DNA of 64,000 nt from Aeoliella sp052161615 (GTDB taxonomy: Bacteria > Planctomycetota > Planctomycetia > Pirellulales > Lacipirellulaceae). The position numbers and the translations under genes are program-made. Below are positions 32,510-40,676 of this stretch, one piece after another. The DNA lies in the NCBI RefSeq assembly GCF_052161615.1, contig NZ_CP197417.1, positions 992,001 through 1,056,000 on the forward strand, read 5' to 3'. Every line of letters begins with the position of its first letter. Positions within the stretch are counted from its first letter, which is position 1. Under the pieces are notes generated by a model that worked only from the letters and a program-made list of their open reading frames with translations, ran no database searches and had not been told where the DNA came from.

Positions 32510-33394
32510 TTAGCTCGGAGATTCCCACTGAATTGTCTTCGCAATGCCCTGTTTATAATCCTCGCACGAAAGCTCGATCGGCAGATCCGCCATCAGGCGC
32601 CGATTGCTAACCCGCTTGTCGGCAGCGGCCCTCGCCGCGCGGGGGCTCCCCTCTTCGGGTTCGGTGAACGTTGGCTCCGGCGTGCCCAATTGGCGGGCGA
32701 CCTCACGATAGTACTCGCCCCGCACCACGGGATGCCCGTCGCTCACGCAGTAGGTTACGGGGCCGCGAACTTGTCGCGCGGGGGCAGCCAGGGCCACCAC
32801 AATTCGCGCACCGTCATAAACGTGAATGAGGTTTAGGTAACCCTCCTGCGGCGCCTCGATCGGCTCACCCGCCTTGAGTTGCGCGAGGTAGGGCAAACGG
32901 TGGGGGCCGTAAATGCCAGCAAGTCGCAACAGAATTGCGCGATCGGCGAATTGGCTTTCTCGAATGAGCTGTTCGGCCGCCAGCGAAGCGATCCCGCCCG
33001 GGCGGGTGGGGCAGGGGGGAGTGTCTTCATCGATCCATTCGCCATCCGCATTGCCATACACGCCGGTGGTGCTGATGTAGATCAGCCGGCCAATGTCATC
33101 AGGCAGTGCCGCTAGGATGTTCTTCACTCCGTCGACATAGACTTTGTCAATCGACTTGCCCGAGTTGCGATCGTAACCCACCGCGATGAGCACCGTGTCA
33201 ACGGTTGGCAAGTTGGTGAGCGACGCGGGATCGGTGACATCGGCGACGATCGGCTGCCAACCACGCGTGCGAAACTCGTCCGCATTCGCGTTTGATCGCG
33301 TCACGGCGTGCACCGTGTCGCCTTGCTCGCTTGAAATTTTGGCGACACGCTCGCCAAGGTAGCCGCAGCCGAAGAGGAGGAGAGATTGGGGCAT
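32510..33394 (-). CDS. Atypical SDR, YeeZ-like NAD(P)-binding protein
   Basis: A 294-residue extended/atypical short-chain dehydrogenase. The cofactor loop is SLLLFGCGYLGERVAKI (GxGYLG), followed by HAVTRS (NADP-type Arg) and VADVTDPASL. The active-site region YISTTGVYGNADGEWIDEDT has the Ser/Thr but no clear YxxxK, typical of YeeZ/SDR_a5-type proteins. The C-terminus (LIHVYDGARIVVAL, YCVSDGHPVVRGEYY) is the substrate-domain pattern. Probably a nucleotide-sugar or small-molecule epimerase/reductase relative; activity is unassigned. It is monocistronic. Confidence 0.82.
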   Translation of the reverse strand: MPQSLLLFGCGYLGERVAKISSEQGDTVHAVTRSNANADEFRTRGWQPIVADVTDPASLTNLPTVDTVLIAVGYDRNSGKSIDKVYVDGVKNILAALPDDIGRLIYISTTGVYGNADGEWIDEDTPPCPTRPGGIASLAAEQLIRESQFADRAILLRLAGIYGPHRLPYLAQLKAGEPIEAPQEGYLNLIHVYDGARIVVALAAPARQVRGPVTYCVSDGHPVVRGEYYREVARQLGTPEPTFTEPEEGSPRAARAAADKRVSNRRLMADLPIELSCEDYKQGIAKTIQWESPS

Positions 33395-33508
33395 GGGCTG
33401 GGGCGGGATGGGATTTTCTGGTAACGACGTTTCCTGGCCTACGTCTCAGGAGTATACTAAATAGTACGCTTTCCGCTCCCCCACTTGGTTCAAGGTATTA
33501 TTTACGCC

Positions 33509-33838
33509 ATGTCGCCTGTCGCCACGTCGTACATCGAAGCACGCGATGAGAAATGCGGTGGTAAGCCCTGCATTCAGGGGACTCGTATTCGTGTCCACGA
33601 CATCTTTGCTTGGCATTTCTTAGGAGGCCAGTCTCCTGTCGATATCCTGGCCAGTTATCCGGAACTCTCTCTGTCCTCGATTCATGCTGCGATTAGCTAC
33701 GTGCTTGACCATCGAGAGGAGATTGAGCGAGAGATTGCCGAAGAGAATGTGGCGTTCGACCAATTGAAGCGTAACGCTGTCTCAAAAGTCGCGATGAAAC
33801 TTCGGACTAAAGATGGCAGCGATTCGATTTCATCTTGA
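33509..33838 (+). CDS. DUF433 antitoxin-like protein
   Basis: A 109-residue protein of the DUF433 (VapB45-like) family. The diagnostic region is KCGGKPCIQGTRIRVHDIF, followed by SPVDILASYPELSLSSIHAA, a winged-helix-like DNA-binding fold. The C-terminal 40 residues are charged and would bind the toxin. ATG 33509 is used because the family homology begins a few residues later. Its 3' end overlaps the DUF5615 gene by 26 nt, the classic antitoxin-toxin arrangement. It likely autorepresses its own promoter in 33395-33508. Confidence 0.85.
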   Translation: MSPVATSYIEARDEKCGGKPCIQGTRIRVHDIFAWHFLGGQSPVDILASYPELSLSSIHAAISYVLDHREEIEREIAEENVAFDQLKRNAVSKVAMKLRTKDGSDSISS

Positions 33839-34151
33839 CCAGCATGTGCCTAATGCGGTCGCTCACGGGCTGCGTCAGTTCGGTGTCGATGTCACGACCA
33901 CTCAGCAAGCTGGGTTGCAAGATGCAGATGATGCTGACCATTTGGCATTTGCACTTGCCGAGGGTCGCGTCCTCGTGACGCACGACCGGGATTTCGTCGA
34001 TCGTCATCTTAACGGCGAGGTTCACGCGGGCATCTGTTATTGTCCGCAGGTCAAGTATCAACGCCGCGCTAGTGATTTGCTGCAGTCGATCTATCTGGTT
34101 TACGCTTGTCTTTCGGCCGAGGAGATGCAAGGCCACGTCGAATATCTTTGA
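33813..34151 (+). CDS. DUF5615 PIN-like toxin
   Basis: A 112-residue PIN-like nuclease of the DUF5615 (Mut7-C-like) family. Acidic active-site candidates are IRFHLDQHVP (Asp near the N-terminus), DDADHLAFAL and VLVTHDRDFVD (Asp pair), the same order as in VapC-type RNases. It overlaps the DUF433 gene upstream. Expected activity is RNA cleavage neutralised by the DUF433 partner; this comes from family knowledge, not from evidence here. It is convergent with dnaE2, 9 nt between stops. Confidence 0.85.
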   Translation: MAAIRFHLDQHVPNAVAHGLRQFGVDVTTTQQAGLQDADDADHLAFALAEGRVLVTHDRDFVDRHLNGEVHAGICYCPQVKYQRRASDLLQSIYLVYACLSAEEMQGHVEYL

Positions 34152-34160
34152 CGCAACTTT

Positions 34161-37100
34161 CTACCGAAAATCCCGCGACCGATGTTCCAACACATCCATC
34201 TCGGTTTGTAAGTCCTGAATCTCTCGCGCGATCACGTGGACCACGATGCCTTGGCGTTCGAGCCGGCCGGTGACCGTCATAGCATTGGTGCGGCGGGCGA
34301 CCAGTTCGTACCGCTGCCAGGTTCGCAGGTGAACCACCAGGTTGATGGTGCCCGTTTCGTCTTCGAGTGTGACGAACGTGATGCCCCCCGCGGTGCCAGG
34401 GCGTTGTCGCATCAGCACTAGGCCGGCGACCTTTACGCGGCTGCCATGTCGAAGCTTGCCGAGCCCCGCCGCGGTGGTGATGCCAAGCGTGGTGAGCCGG
34501 TCGCGGTAGAACGCCACCGGATGATCGCGGAGCGACAGCCCCGCCGAGGCGTAGTCGGCGAACACCTGTTGTTGCCGCGTGAGCGTGGGGAGCAACGGTG
34601 CCTCTTCTTCGTCGTCGGCATCAGCGAACAGCGGCATCCGCTCGGCCGACAGCGGTTCGTCGAGTGCCTGCCACAACGCGGCGCGGCGATCTTGTTCCAG
34701 CGAATCGAGCGCTCCGGCGTCGGCGAGTTTCTCCAAAGTCGCCCGGCCAATCCGCGCACGCGTGGCGAGTTCGGCCGCCGAGTTATAAGGTACTACTTCC
34801 TCATCAACGCGCCGCTCGCGAATTATTCGCTCGACATCCGCTTGCCTTAGCCCGCGAACGAGCCGCATACCGAGTCGCACCGCTCCCTCGCGACCATCGC
34901 CTTGTGGTTCGAGCGTGCAATCCCAATCGCTTTGGTTGATGTCAATCGGTCGGACTTCGACCTTGTGATCGCGGGCGTCGCGGACCAGTTGTGCGGGAGC
35001 ATAGAAACCCATCGGTTGGCTGTTGATGATCGCCGCTGCGAACGCCGCGGGGTAATAGTGCTTGAGCCACGACGATACATAAACCAGTTTGGCGAAGCTC
35101 GCCGCGTGCGACTCAGGAAAGCCATACTCGCCGAAGCCACGAATTTGGTTGAACAACGCCTCGGCGAACTCGGGCGTGTAACCCTTGGCCAGCATGCCGT
35201 CGATCAGCTTCTTGCGATAAGTATCGATCAGCCCCAGCCGCCGCCACGCCCCCATCGCCCGCCGCAGTTGATCGGCCTCACCCGGCGTGAACCCCGCGGC
35301 TACGACCGCCAGTTGCATCGCTTGCTCCTGAAACAGTGGCACACCGAGCGTACGCTCCAGCACTTGCTCGACCTCGCGACTGGGATACACCACGTCTTCT
35401 TCTTTGTTGCGCCGCCGAAGATAGGGATGCACCATGTTGCCTTGGATCGGTCCCGGGCGGACGATCGCCACTTCGATCACCAGGTCGTAGAACTTCCGCG
35501 GCTTGAGCCTTGGCAGCATGCTCATCTGTGCCCGGCTTTCGATTTGAAACACACCCACCGTGTCCGCCCGGCAGATCATGTCGTACACCGCCGGGTCTTC
35601 TTCCGGCACCGTGGCGATGGAGAGCTGCCGGCACGTGTGCTGGCTGATGAGATCAAAACACTTGCGAATCGCCGTTAACATGCCGAGGCACAGGCAGTCG
35701 ACTTTGAGGATGCCAAGCTCATCGAGGTCGTCTTTGTCCCACTCGATGACGGTGCGGTCCTGCATCGCCGCGTTCTCGATCGGCACCAACTCGCACAGCG
35801 GTCCGCGCGTGATCACCATGCCACCGACGTGCTGCGACAGATGCCGAGGAAAGCCCAGGAGTTCATTGACCAGCAGCATGAGTTGCTGCCCCAGTCGCGA
35901 CTCGGGGTCGATGCCACTTTGCTCGCACCGCGCGGGGAGCAGCACGCTCTCGCCACGGTAATCGTAGTTCTTCGCCAGCACGTCAACGCGATCGACCGAC
36001 AGCCCCAGCGCCTTGCCAACATCGCGAATCGCACTTCGCGGGCGATAGGTAATCACCGTCGCCGCGAGCCCCGCTCGTTCGCGGCCGTACTTGTTGTAGA
36101 TGTACTGCAGCACTTCCTCGCGGCGTTCGTGCTCGAAGTCGACGTCGATGTCGGGGGCTTCGTTTCGCTCGGCGGAGATGAAACGCTCGAACAACAGCTC
36201 GTGCTCCGCCGGATCGACCGCCGTCACCCCCAGGCAATAGCACACCACCGAGTTGGCCGCCGAGCCGCGACCCTGGCACAGGATGTTCCGCGAGCGGGCG
36301 AAGCGGACGATGTCGTACACGGTGAGGAAAAATGCCTCGTAATGCAATTGGGCGATCAGCGTCAGCTCGTGCTCCAGCAGTCGGCATACCTTCTCGGGCA
36401 CGATGGTCGGATAGCGCTGCTTCGCTCCCTGCCACGCGAGCTGCCGCAAATATTCAATCGGCGTCTGGCCGCGCGGGGCGAGTTCCTCAGGGTACTCGTA
36501 CCGCAAATCGTCGAGCGAGAACGGGCACCGCTGGGCGATCTCCATCGTCCGCCGCACGGCGTGAGGCACGTCGGCAAAGATCGTGGCAATCTCATCGAGC
36601 GGACGCAGGTGCCGCTCGGCGTTCGGCAAGCACGCGTCGCCCAACTGCGCCACGGTCTTGCCATGCCGAATCGCGGTGAGCACGTGCTGCAATGGCATTC
36701 GCTCGCGAACGTGGTAATGCACGTCGCCCCCCGCGACGAGTGGCACGCGAGTCGTTTTACTCCACTCCTTGAGTTGCCCGAGCCACTGGTGGTCGTTGGT
36801 GCCATAGTGGAGCTCGGCAAGCAGATAACAGCGGTCACCGAATAACTCGTGGTAGCGATGAAGCTCGTCCGTGAAATCAAGCGACGATCGATTGTCCGAG
36901 TTTTCTCCGACGAGACGTAGCTCGTCGGCTATTTCGGACTCCGCCGACGCATTGCGTCTCGTCGGAAGCACTAAGGAAATCAAACCTTCGTGATGCTGTG
37001 CAATGTCGTCGAACGTGAGTCGGCATTCCCCCTTCTCCGCACGCCGTCGACCCACGGTGAGTAGCCGCGCGAGATTGCCATACGCCCGGCGATCGGTTGG

Positions 37101-37409
37101 CAGCAGCACCACCCACGCCGCGTCGTCGGGCGTGACCTCGGCACCAACGAGAAGCCGCAGCCCGCAGTCCTTCGCCGCCGTGTGCGCCCGCACCACACCG
37201 GCGAGACTATTACGATCGGTCACCGCGAGCGCCGCGTAACCCAACTCCGCCGCCGTCAGCACGAGCTCATCCGCATGCGACGCCCCTTCGAGGAACGAAA
37301 AATTCGTGAGGCAATGCAGCTCGGCGTAGCGAACTTGAGAAGCAGTGGAGCCCACTCGCTGCTCGACGTGCAGTGGTGTGCGTTTCAGAAATGGCGGCGG
37401 CTCGGGCAT
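34161..37409 (-). CDS. dnaE2: Error-prone DNA polymerase DnaE2
   Basis: A 1082-residue C-family polymerase that extends across DNA lesions together with ImuA and ImuB. N-terminal PHP domain (YAELHCLTNFSFLEGASHAD, LAVTDRNSLAG), palm with catalytic aspartates (APDIDVDFEHERREEVLQYI), fingers (GVPLFQEQAMQLAVVAAGFT, HAASFAKLVYVSSWLKHYYP), tandem HhH (ARATLEKLADAGALD-type region) and an OB fold near the C-terminus (VKVAGLVLMRQRPGTAGGIT). It lacks the C-terminal tau-binding extension of DnaE1, as expected of the short error-prone class. It is downstream of imuA-imuB, but a GxxExxY gene and repeats lie between. Confidence 0.93.
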   Translation of the reverse strand: MPEPPPFLKRTPLHVEQRVGSTASQVRYAELHCLTNFSFLEGASHADELVLTAAELGYAALAVTDRNSLAGVVRAHTAAKDCGLRLLVGAEVTPDDAAWVVLLPTDRRAYGNLARLLTVGRRRAEKGECRLTFDDIAQHHEGLISLVLPTRRNASAESEIADELRLVGENSDNRSSLDFTDELHRYHELFGDRCYLLAELHYGTNDHQWLGQLKEWSKTTRVPLVAGGDVHYHVRERMPLQHVLTAIRHGKTVAQLGDACLPNAERHLRPLDEIATIFADVPHAVRRTMEIAQRCPFSLDDLRYEYPEELAPRGQTPIEYLRQLAWQGAKQRYPTIVPEKVCRLLEHELTLIAQLHYEAFFLTVYDIVRFARSRNILCQGRGSAANSVVCYCLGVTAVDPAEHELLFERFISAERNEAPDIDVDFEHERREEVLQYIYNKYGRERAGLAATVITYRPRSAIRDVGKALGLSVDRVDVLAKNYDYRGESVLLPARCEQSGIDPESRLGQQLMLLVNELLGFPRHLSQHVGGMVITRGPLCELVPIENAAMQDRTVIEWDKDDLDELGILKVDCLCLGMLTAIRKCFDLISQHTCRQLSIATVPEEDPAVYDMICRADTVGVFQIESRAQMSMLPRLKPRKFYDLVIEVAIVRPGPIQGNMVHPYLRRRNKEEDVVYPSREVEQVLERTLGVPLFQEQAMQLAVVAAGFTPGEADQLRRAMGAWRRLGLIDTYRKKLIDGMLAKGYTPEFAEALFNQIRGFGEYGFPESHAASFAKLVYVSSWLKHYYPAAFAAAIINSQPMGFYAPAQLVRDARDHKVEVRPIDINQSDWDCTLEPQGDGREGAVRLGMRLVRGLRQADVERIIRERRVDEEVVPYNSAAELATRARIGRATLEKLADAGALDSLEQDRRAALWQALDEPLSAERMPLFADADDEEEAPLLPTLTRQQQVFADYASAGLSLRDHPVAFYRDRLTTLGITTAAGLGKLRHGSRVKVAGLVLMRQRPGTAGGITFVTLEDETGTINLVVHLRTWQRYELVARRTNAMTVTGRLERQGIVVHVIAREIQDLQTEMDVLEHRSRDFR

Positions 37410-37435
37410 AGAACGATCGGCGACAAGCAGAATCA

Positions 37436-37474
37436 GTCGCGGATAAACGCAGATTCAGGCGGATGTTCGCGGAT
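37436..37474. repeat. 10-nt-phased CGGAT repeat, left flank of GxxExxY gene
   Basis: GTCGCGGATA AACGCAGATT and then CAGGCGGATG TTCGCGGAT: four decamers, each with a (C/A)GGAT/AGAT core at the same phase. It is an inverted partner of 37888-37930, at about 74 percent identity over 39 ungapped positions (29/39 counted by eye). It lies between the dnaE2 start and the GxxExxY stop. Confidence 0.8.
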
Positions 37475-37491
37475 CTAAGACGCAAGACTTG

Positions 37492-37872
37492 CTACTTCTT
37501 GGACATTACTTTGCGAGTGAAGCTTGGCTCGGGACCAAAATTAAGAATCATGCCGAGTTCGGTTTCTGTAGCAGTCAGATAGTTCAGAAGTTGGCTTTTG
37601 TGGGCATCGCAAATGGCGTCGCAAATCTTAATTTCGACGATAACCAGTTCATCGATACAAAGATCGGCAAAATACTCGCCGACTATGGTCCCATCGAATC
37701 GGACCGTGATTGGCCATTGTTGGTGAACGACGACGCCTCGTTTGCGAAGTGCGATCACCAACGCGTTCTCATATACCTTTTCCAAGAACCCATGCCCCAA
37801 GGTGTTGTAAACCTCATAGAACGTCGAAATGATCTTTTCACTGAGTTCTCGATGTAGCAACTTATCTGACAT
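37492..37872 (-). CDS. GxxExxY protein (PD-(D/E)XK-like)
   Basis: A 126-residue member of the GxxExxY family. The name-giving motif is GHGFLEKVYENAL (G-F-L-E-K-V-Y, residues about 28-34). A PD-(D/E)XK nuclease-like core is visible as VGEYFADLCIDELVIVEIK: Asp, then Glu-x-Lys on the next strand. The C-terminus has QLLNYLTATETELGMILNFG, also conserved. Function is unknown for the family. The gene sits inside the imuB-dnaE2 interval and is bracketed by inverted, 10-nt-phased CGGAT repeats, so it looks like a cassette inserted into the operon rather than part of it. Confidence 0.85.
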   Translation of the reverse strand: MSDKLLHRELSEKIISTFYEVYNTLGHGFLEKVYENALVIALRKRGVVVHQQWPITVRFDGTIVGEYFADLCIDELVIVEIKICDAICDAHKSQLLNYLTATETELGMILNFGPEPSFTRKVMSKK

Positions 37873-37887
37873 TCTGTTCTCCCCCTG

Positions 37888-37930
37888 AAAATCCGAGTTA
37901 ATCCGCTAAAATCCGTGTCTATCCGCGACG
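37888..37930. repeat. 10-nt-phased CGGAT repeat, right flank of GxxExxY gene (inverted)
   Basis: Read on the minus strand: CGTCGCGGATA GACACGGATT then TTAGCGGATT AACTCGGATT. Again decamers with CGGAT in fixed phase. Together with 37436-37474 it forms terminal inverted repeats of a roughly 495-bp unit whose only gene is the GxxExxY protein. Confidence 0.8.
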
Positions 37931-37949
37931 AATTCTTTTCTTTGTCTTG

Positions 37950-39575
37950 TCACTCATACGCCCCGTGTAAAAACCATTTCTGTCGCCTTAGGCATCGGAA
38001 GAGCCAGAAGCGGCGGCCTTCGGTGGTTTCGACGCGGTAGTAGTCGCGGCGGACGCCTTGGTGGCGCCACCAGCCGGTTTCGATTCGCTCCGGGCCGCGA
38101 TAATGGGCGACCGTGTGCTGCTGGCCGGCGAGCGTGAAGCGGATCGGCGGGCCTTCGTGCAGGAACGACAGCGTCTCGATCCGCTCGGGCTTGCTGTAAA
38201 ATCGCAATGGTCGATCAAGCGGTGCGAGTTTCGTCACCACCGGGCTCGGCGGCTTCTTACGCATCGATAGATTTCCCACCAGCGACTCCTCGGTGTAAGC
38301 AAACTCGGCCTGCGCTTCGTGCTGCACTCGGCAGCGAACCACCGCCTCGGCACCCAGTCGCCCCGCGAGTCGATTCACGAGGCCCGCGAGCTGCGTTGAG
38401 TGTTGCCAATTGGTTTCGCGCTCGAACAGCACGCGTTGCTGCCGCGCGAGCGGGGCGTGGCGGACCACGTGTACCCGCACCGCGGTTACCGGATTGGTGA
38501 GTGGCAGTCGCTCTGTCTTGAGGGCAACAATCTCCATCAGGTGCACGGCGTCGCTCGTGGGGCGGAACAATCGCGTGTCGAACGTCACATCAGGCCCCGA
38601 CTGGCACTCGAGTTGGCAAGCGATTTCGAGCGCCCCCGCGTCGCGTGCCGAGAGCAGGTGCGACAGTTGCCCCAAGAGTCGTTCCAGCACTTTGTTGATG
38701 TGCGTCCACTTGGTAAGCGGCGGTTCGAGCAGCCACTGGGTGGTGAGGTGCTGCGTATGAGGTGCCCCGCGGATCACTTCGTCTTGATCGCCCAGCACTT
38801 GGTGAATCCGCGTGAGCAATTCGTGCCCAAACCGCGACGCCAGGCCCGAACGTGGCAGTGCGAGCACCTCACCCACGGTCTCGATTCCTAGCCGCGCGAG
38901 CGTTTCGAGCGTCGCGCCATCCAGCCTTAGCGCCGCCGCCGGAAGTGCCGCGAGCGCGGCAACGTTCTCACCCGATGGAACTATTTGTCCCCTCTCCCCC
39001 GAACGGTTGCGAGAAGTAGCGTTCCGTAATGTTGCTACTTCGCCCGCAATCGTTTGGGGGAGAGGGTTAGGGTGAGGGGGCGGCAGCTGATAATGCGCCA
39101 CCCCCCACGCCGTGGCGATGTTGTCTGCCAGCGCGATGCGCGTGGTGAGCCCCAAGCGCGCGAGGCCCTGGGCGATTTGTTCCACCAGCGGTTCTTCGCC
39201 GCCGTACAGCGGGGCGAGGTTCGTGGCGTCGAGCACCAGCGTGTCGAGCCCTTCGACACCCACCGAGGGACTAAAGCGATGGCACCAGCTCGCTAGTTTC
39301 TCCAGGCTCCGGCGATCGGCCAGCGCGTCGTGGGGCAGGCGGACCGCATTGAGGGTCGACAGCGCCGTCGCCTCAGCGACCAGCATGCCTGGCTCGACCC
39401 CGGCTTCGCGAGCTTCGGCCGAACAGGCGATCACTCGCTGGCCGCGCGCCGACGTGCTTTCGAGCACCAATGGTCGCCCACGCAGTTCAGGCCGTTTGCT
39501 CGTGATGCGTTCGATGGGCCAGTGAGGCAGCCAGACGGCGATCACCCGCTTGGTGCTTGTGGAGCGTTTGCCCAT
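37950..39575 (-). CDS. imuB: ImuB-type Y-family polymerase-like protein
   Basis: 541 residues from ATG 39575; the frame is open to 39632, and the 3' end of imuA overlaps either start. ImuB resembles Y-family polymerases but has lost the catalytic acids: the N-terminal strand reads RVIAVWLPHWPIERI instead of the usual DxDxF, and the second site is EGLDTLVLDATN. It acts as the beta-clamp adaptor for DnaE2. An HhH region (ATLETLARLGIETVGEVLAL) and a little-finger domain follow. Residues about 163-203 (PPPHPNPLPQTIAGEV and on to GQIVPSGEN) are a translated hairpin repeat inserted in frame, see 38989-39069. Confidence 0.9.
   Translation of the reverse strand: MGKRSTSTKRVIAVWLPHWPIERITSKRPELRGRPLVLESTSARGQRVIACSAEAREAGVEPGMLVAEATALSTLNAVRLPHDALADRRSLEKLASWCHRFSPSVGVEGLDTLVLDATNLAPLYGGEEPLVEQIAQGLARLGLTTRIALADNIATAWGVAHYQLPPPHPNPLPQTIAGEVATLRNATSRNRSGERGQIVPSGENVAALAALPAAALRLDGATLETLARLGIETVGEVLALPRSGLASRFGHELLTRIHQVLGDQDEVIRGAPHTQHLTTQWLLEPPLTKWTHINKVLERLLGQLSHLLSARDAGALEIACQLECQSGPDVTFDTRLFRPTSDAVHLMEIVALKTERLPLTNPVTAVRVHVVRHAPLARQQRVLFERETNWQHSTQLAGLVNRLAGRLGAEAVVRCRVQHEAQAEFAYTEESLVGNLSMRKKPPSPVVTKLAPLDRPLRFYSKPERIETLSFLHEGPPIRFTLAGQQHTVAHYRGPERIETGWWRHQGVRRDYYRVETTEGRRFWLFRCLRRQKWFLHGAYE
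38989..39069. repeat. CCCTCTCCC hairpin inserted inside imuB (copy 2)
   Basis: CCCTCTCCCCCGAACGGTTG followed by CGAGAAGTAGC pairs with GCTACTTCG...CAATCGTTTGGGGGAGAGGG about 20 nt later, with few mismatches. The adjoining GGTGAGGGGGCGG (39071 on) is also family-like. Same family as 11677-11726, 42184-42219 and 53329-53368, which are all intergenic. Here the sequence keeps the imuB frame open. Confidence 0.8.
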
Positions 39576-40353
39576 CGAGCATTTGATAGTGGGTGGGGCG
39601 AGGGTGAGTGGTTTCGTGTGGTGCGGCTTCATGGATGTTCCCCGTTTGTTCGTCGACTTCCAGTTCCACGCTTTGATGTGCTCGCCCGCCGCGACTTCGC
39701 AGCACGGTGACGCACAGCTTCCAGCTACTCGGCAGTTCGTCCTCTTCCTCTTTTATTTCCATCGCGGGCATCTCCATCGCCGGTCGGGGCGAGACCAACA
39801 ATCGCGCGGCGGCCCAGGTTGGTTCGCGTTCGGCGCTGGCAGGACGGACGAAGAGACCAATCGCGCCGCTTGCCTCGGCGGCCAGTTGCCACCGGCGGAA
39901 CGTGAACCCATCGATCTCGTGAGGCCACGCCAACACGGCCGCCACATCCGGGCAGCGAAGCGTTTGGTCGATGGCCCACAGTTCGTCGGCTTCGGACGTG
40001 GGGCGGAGGACAATCGTTTGTGCGAGATCGATGCCCCACGCCGAAGCGGCTGGTGGATAAAAGTTGCCTCGTCGGTCGACCACCACGATGGCCCCGCCGC
40101 CGCGCTGCAAGTTCTTCAGCGCCACGGTTGGCAGCAGGCTCGCCCCGCTCCCCGGCCCATCGGCCACCCATTCCACCAGCATCCCGCCGCGAAGCCCGCG
40201 ATGGGGCAGCAGTCGATCGACTGCCGCGACGCCCGTGGACAGCGTGGGCCTCGCCTCGCGGTGACCTGGGTGTTCGAACCGCTCGACCAGTCCCTTGAGT
40301 CGGGAAAGTTCGGCAGGGCGCAGTGGGGGTGTGGTGGTCGTCATGGTGTTCAT
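39487..40353 (-). CDS. imuA: ImuA-type RecA-like mutasome protein
   Basis: 288 residues from ATG 40353. It has a RecA/SulA-like fold: LSTGVAAVDRLLPHRGLRGG (RecA-like start), WVADGPGSGASLLPTVALKN (P-loop position, degenerate: GPGSGAS without Lys), IVVVDRRGNFYPPAA and VAAVLAWPHEIDGFTFRRWQ. The C-terminal 60 residues are His/Thr-rich. It is the first gene of the imuA-imuB-dnaE2 cassette; its end overlaps imuB by 89 nt. A sigma-70-like promoter 36-63 nt upstream is proposed. It is expected to be SOS-controlled, but no certain LexA site was found. Confidence 0.85.
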   Translation of the reverse strand: MNTMTTTTPPLRPAELSRLKGLVERFEHPGHREARPTLSTGVAAVDRLLPHRGLRGGMLVEWVADGPGSGASLLPTVALKNLQRGGGAIVVVDRRGNFYPPAASAWGIDLAQTIVLRPTSEADELWAIDQTLRCPDVAAVLAWPHEIDGFTFRRWQLAAEASGAIGLFVRPASAEREPTWAAARLLVSPRPAMEMPAMEIKEEEDELPSSWKLCVTVLRSRGGRAHQSVELEVDEQTGNIHEAAPHETTHPRPTHYQMLDGQTLHKHQAGDRRLAASLAHRTHHEQTA

Positions 40354-40388
40354 ACTGCCTTGTGTGGCTTTTTGTTCATAACACACGC

Positions 40389-40416
40389 AGTATATGACCG
40401 TACATTTAACTTGCAA
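40389..40416 (-). promoter_or_regulatory. Candidate sigma-70 promoter for imuA
   Basis: On the minus strand TTGCAA (40411-40416) and TATACT (40389-40394) are separated by 16 nt, each one or two bases off consensus. The start of transcription would fall near 40382, giving a leader of about 29 nt to the imuA ATG. The spacer carries ATGTACGGTCAT, whose half-sites are weakly palindromic and could be part of a damage-response operator; this is speculative. Confidence 0.45.
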
Positions 40417-40593
40417 CCCACAAAATAACCCGGGAAAAAGGCTGCTAGCCACCCTCAGGTTGGGCTCGCAGCCGAAAAACACGCTAGCAGTGCTAGCTGG
40501 AGTCAGGCCCAGAGGGGTGCAAGAAAGGAGTTGTACTTACTGGACAATTGGGCAGAAGGACGGCAGAGCCAGTAGCCCACACGTTGTATTGCT

Positions 40594-40675
40594 CATCCGC
40601 GACAGAATAAAAGGCGGATGGCGCGGATCTAGCAGGATGGTCGCGGATTAGGAAGCGACGGATCGACACAGATAA
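40594..40675. repeat. 10-nt-phased CGGAT repeat array
   Basis: ATCCGCGACAGAATAAAAGG is followed by GCGGATGGC GCGGATCTAG CAGGATGGTC GCGGATTAGG and, after a slip, GACGGATCGACACAGAT. CGGAT/AGGAT cores recur at 9-10 nt. An inverted ATCCGCG starts the array, so it can fold back. It ends 2 nt before the stop codon of the small membrane protein. The same family flanks the GxxExxY gene. Confidence 0.7.
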
Positions 40676-40676
40676 C

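Noticed and set aside
37492..37872. GxxExxY as a normal member of the translesion operon
   Set aside because: imuA-imuB-dnaE2 cassettes are known to work without it, and the flanking inverted repeats argue for insertion; kept as a separate cassette.
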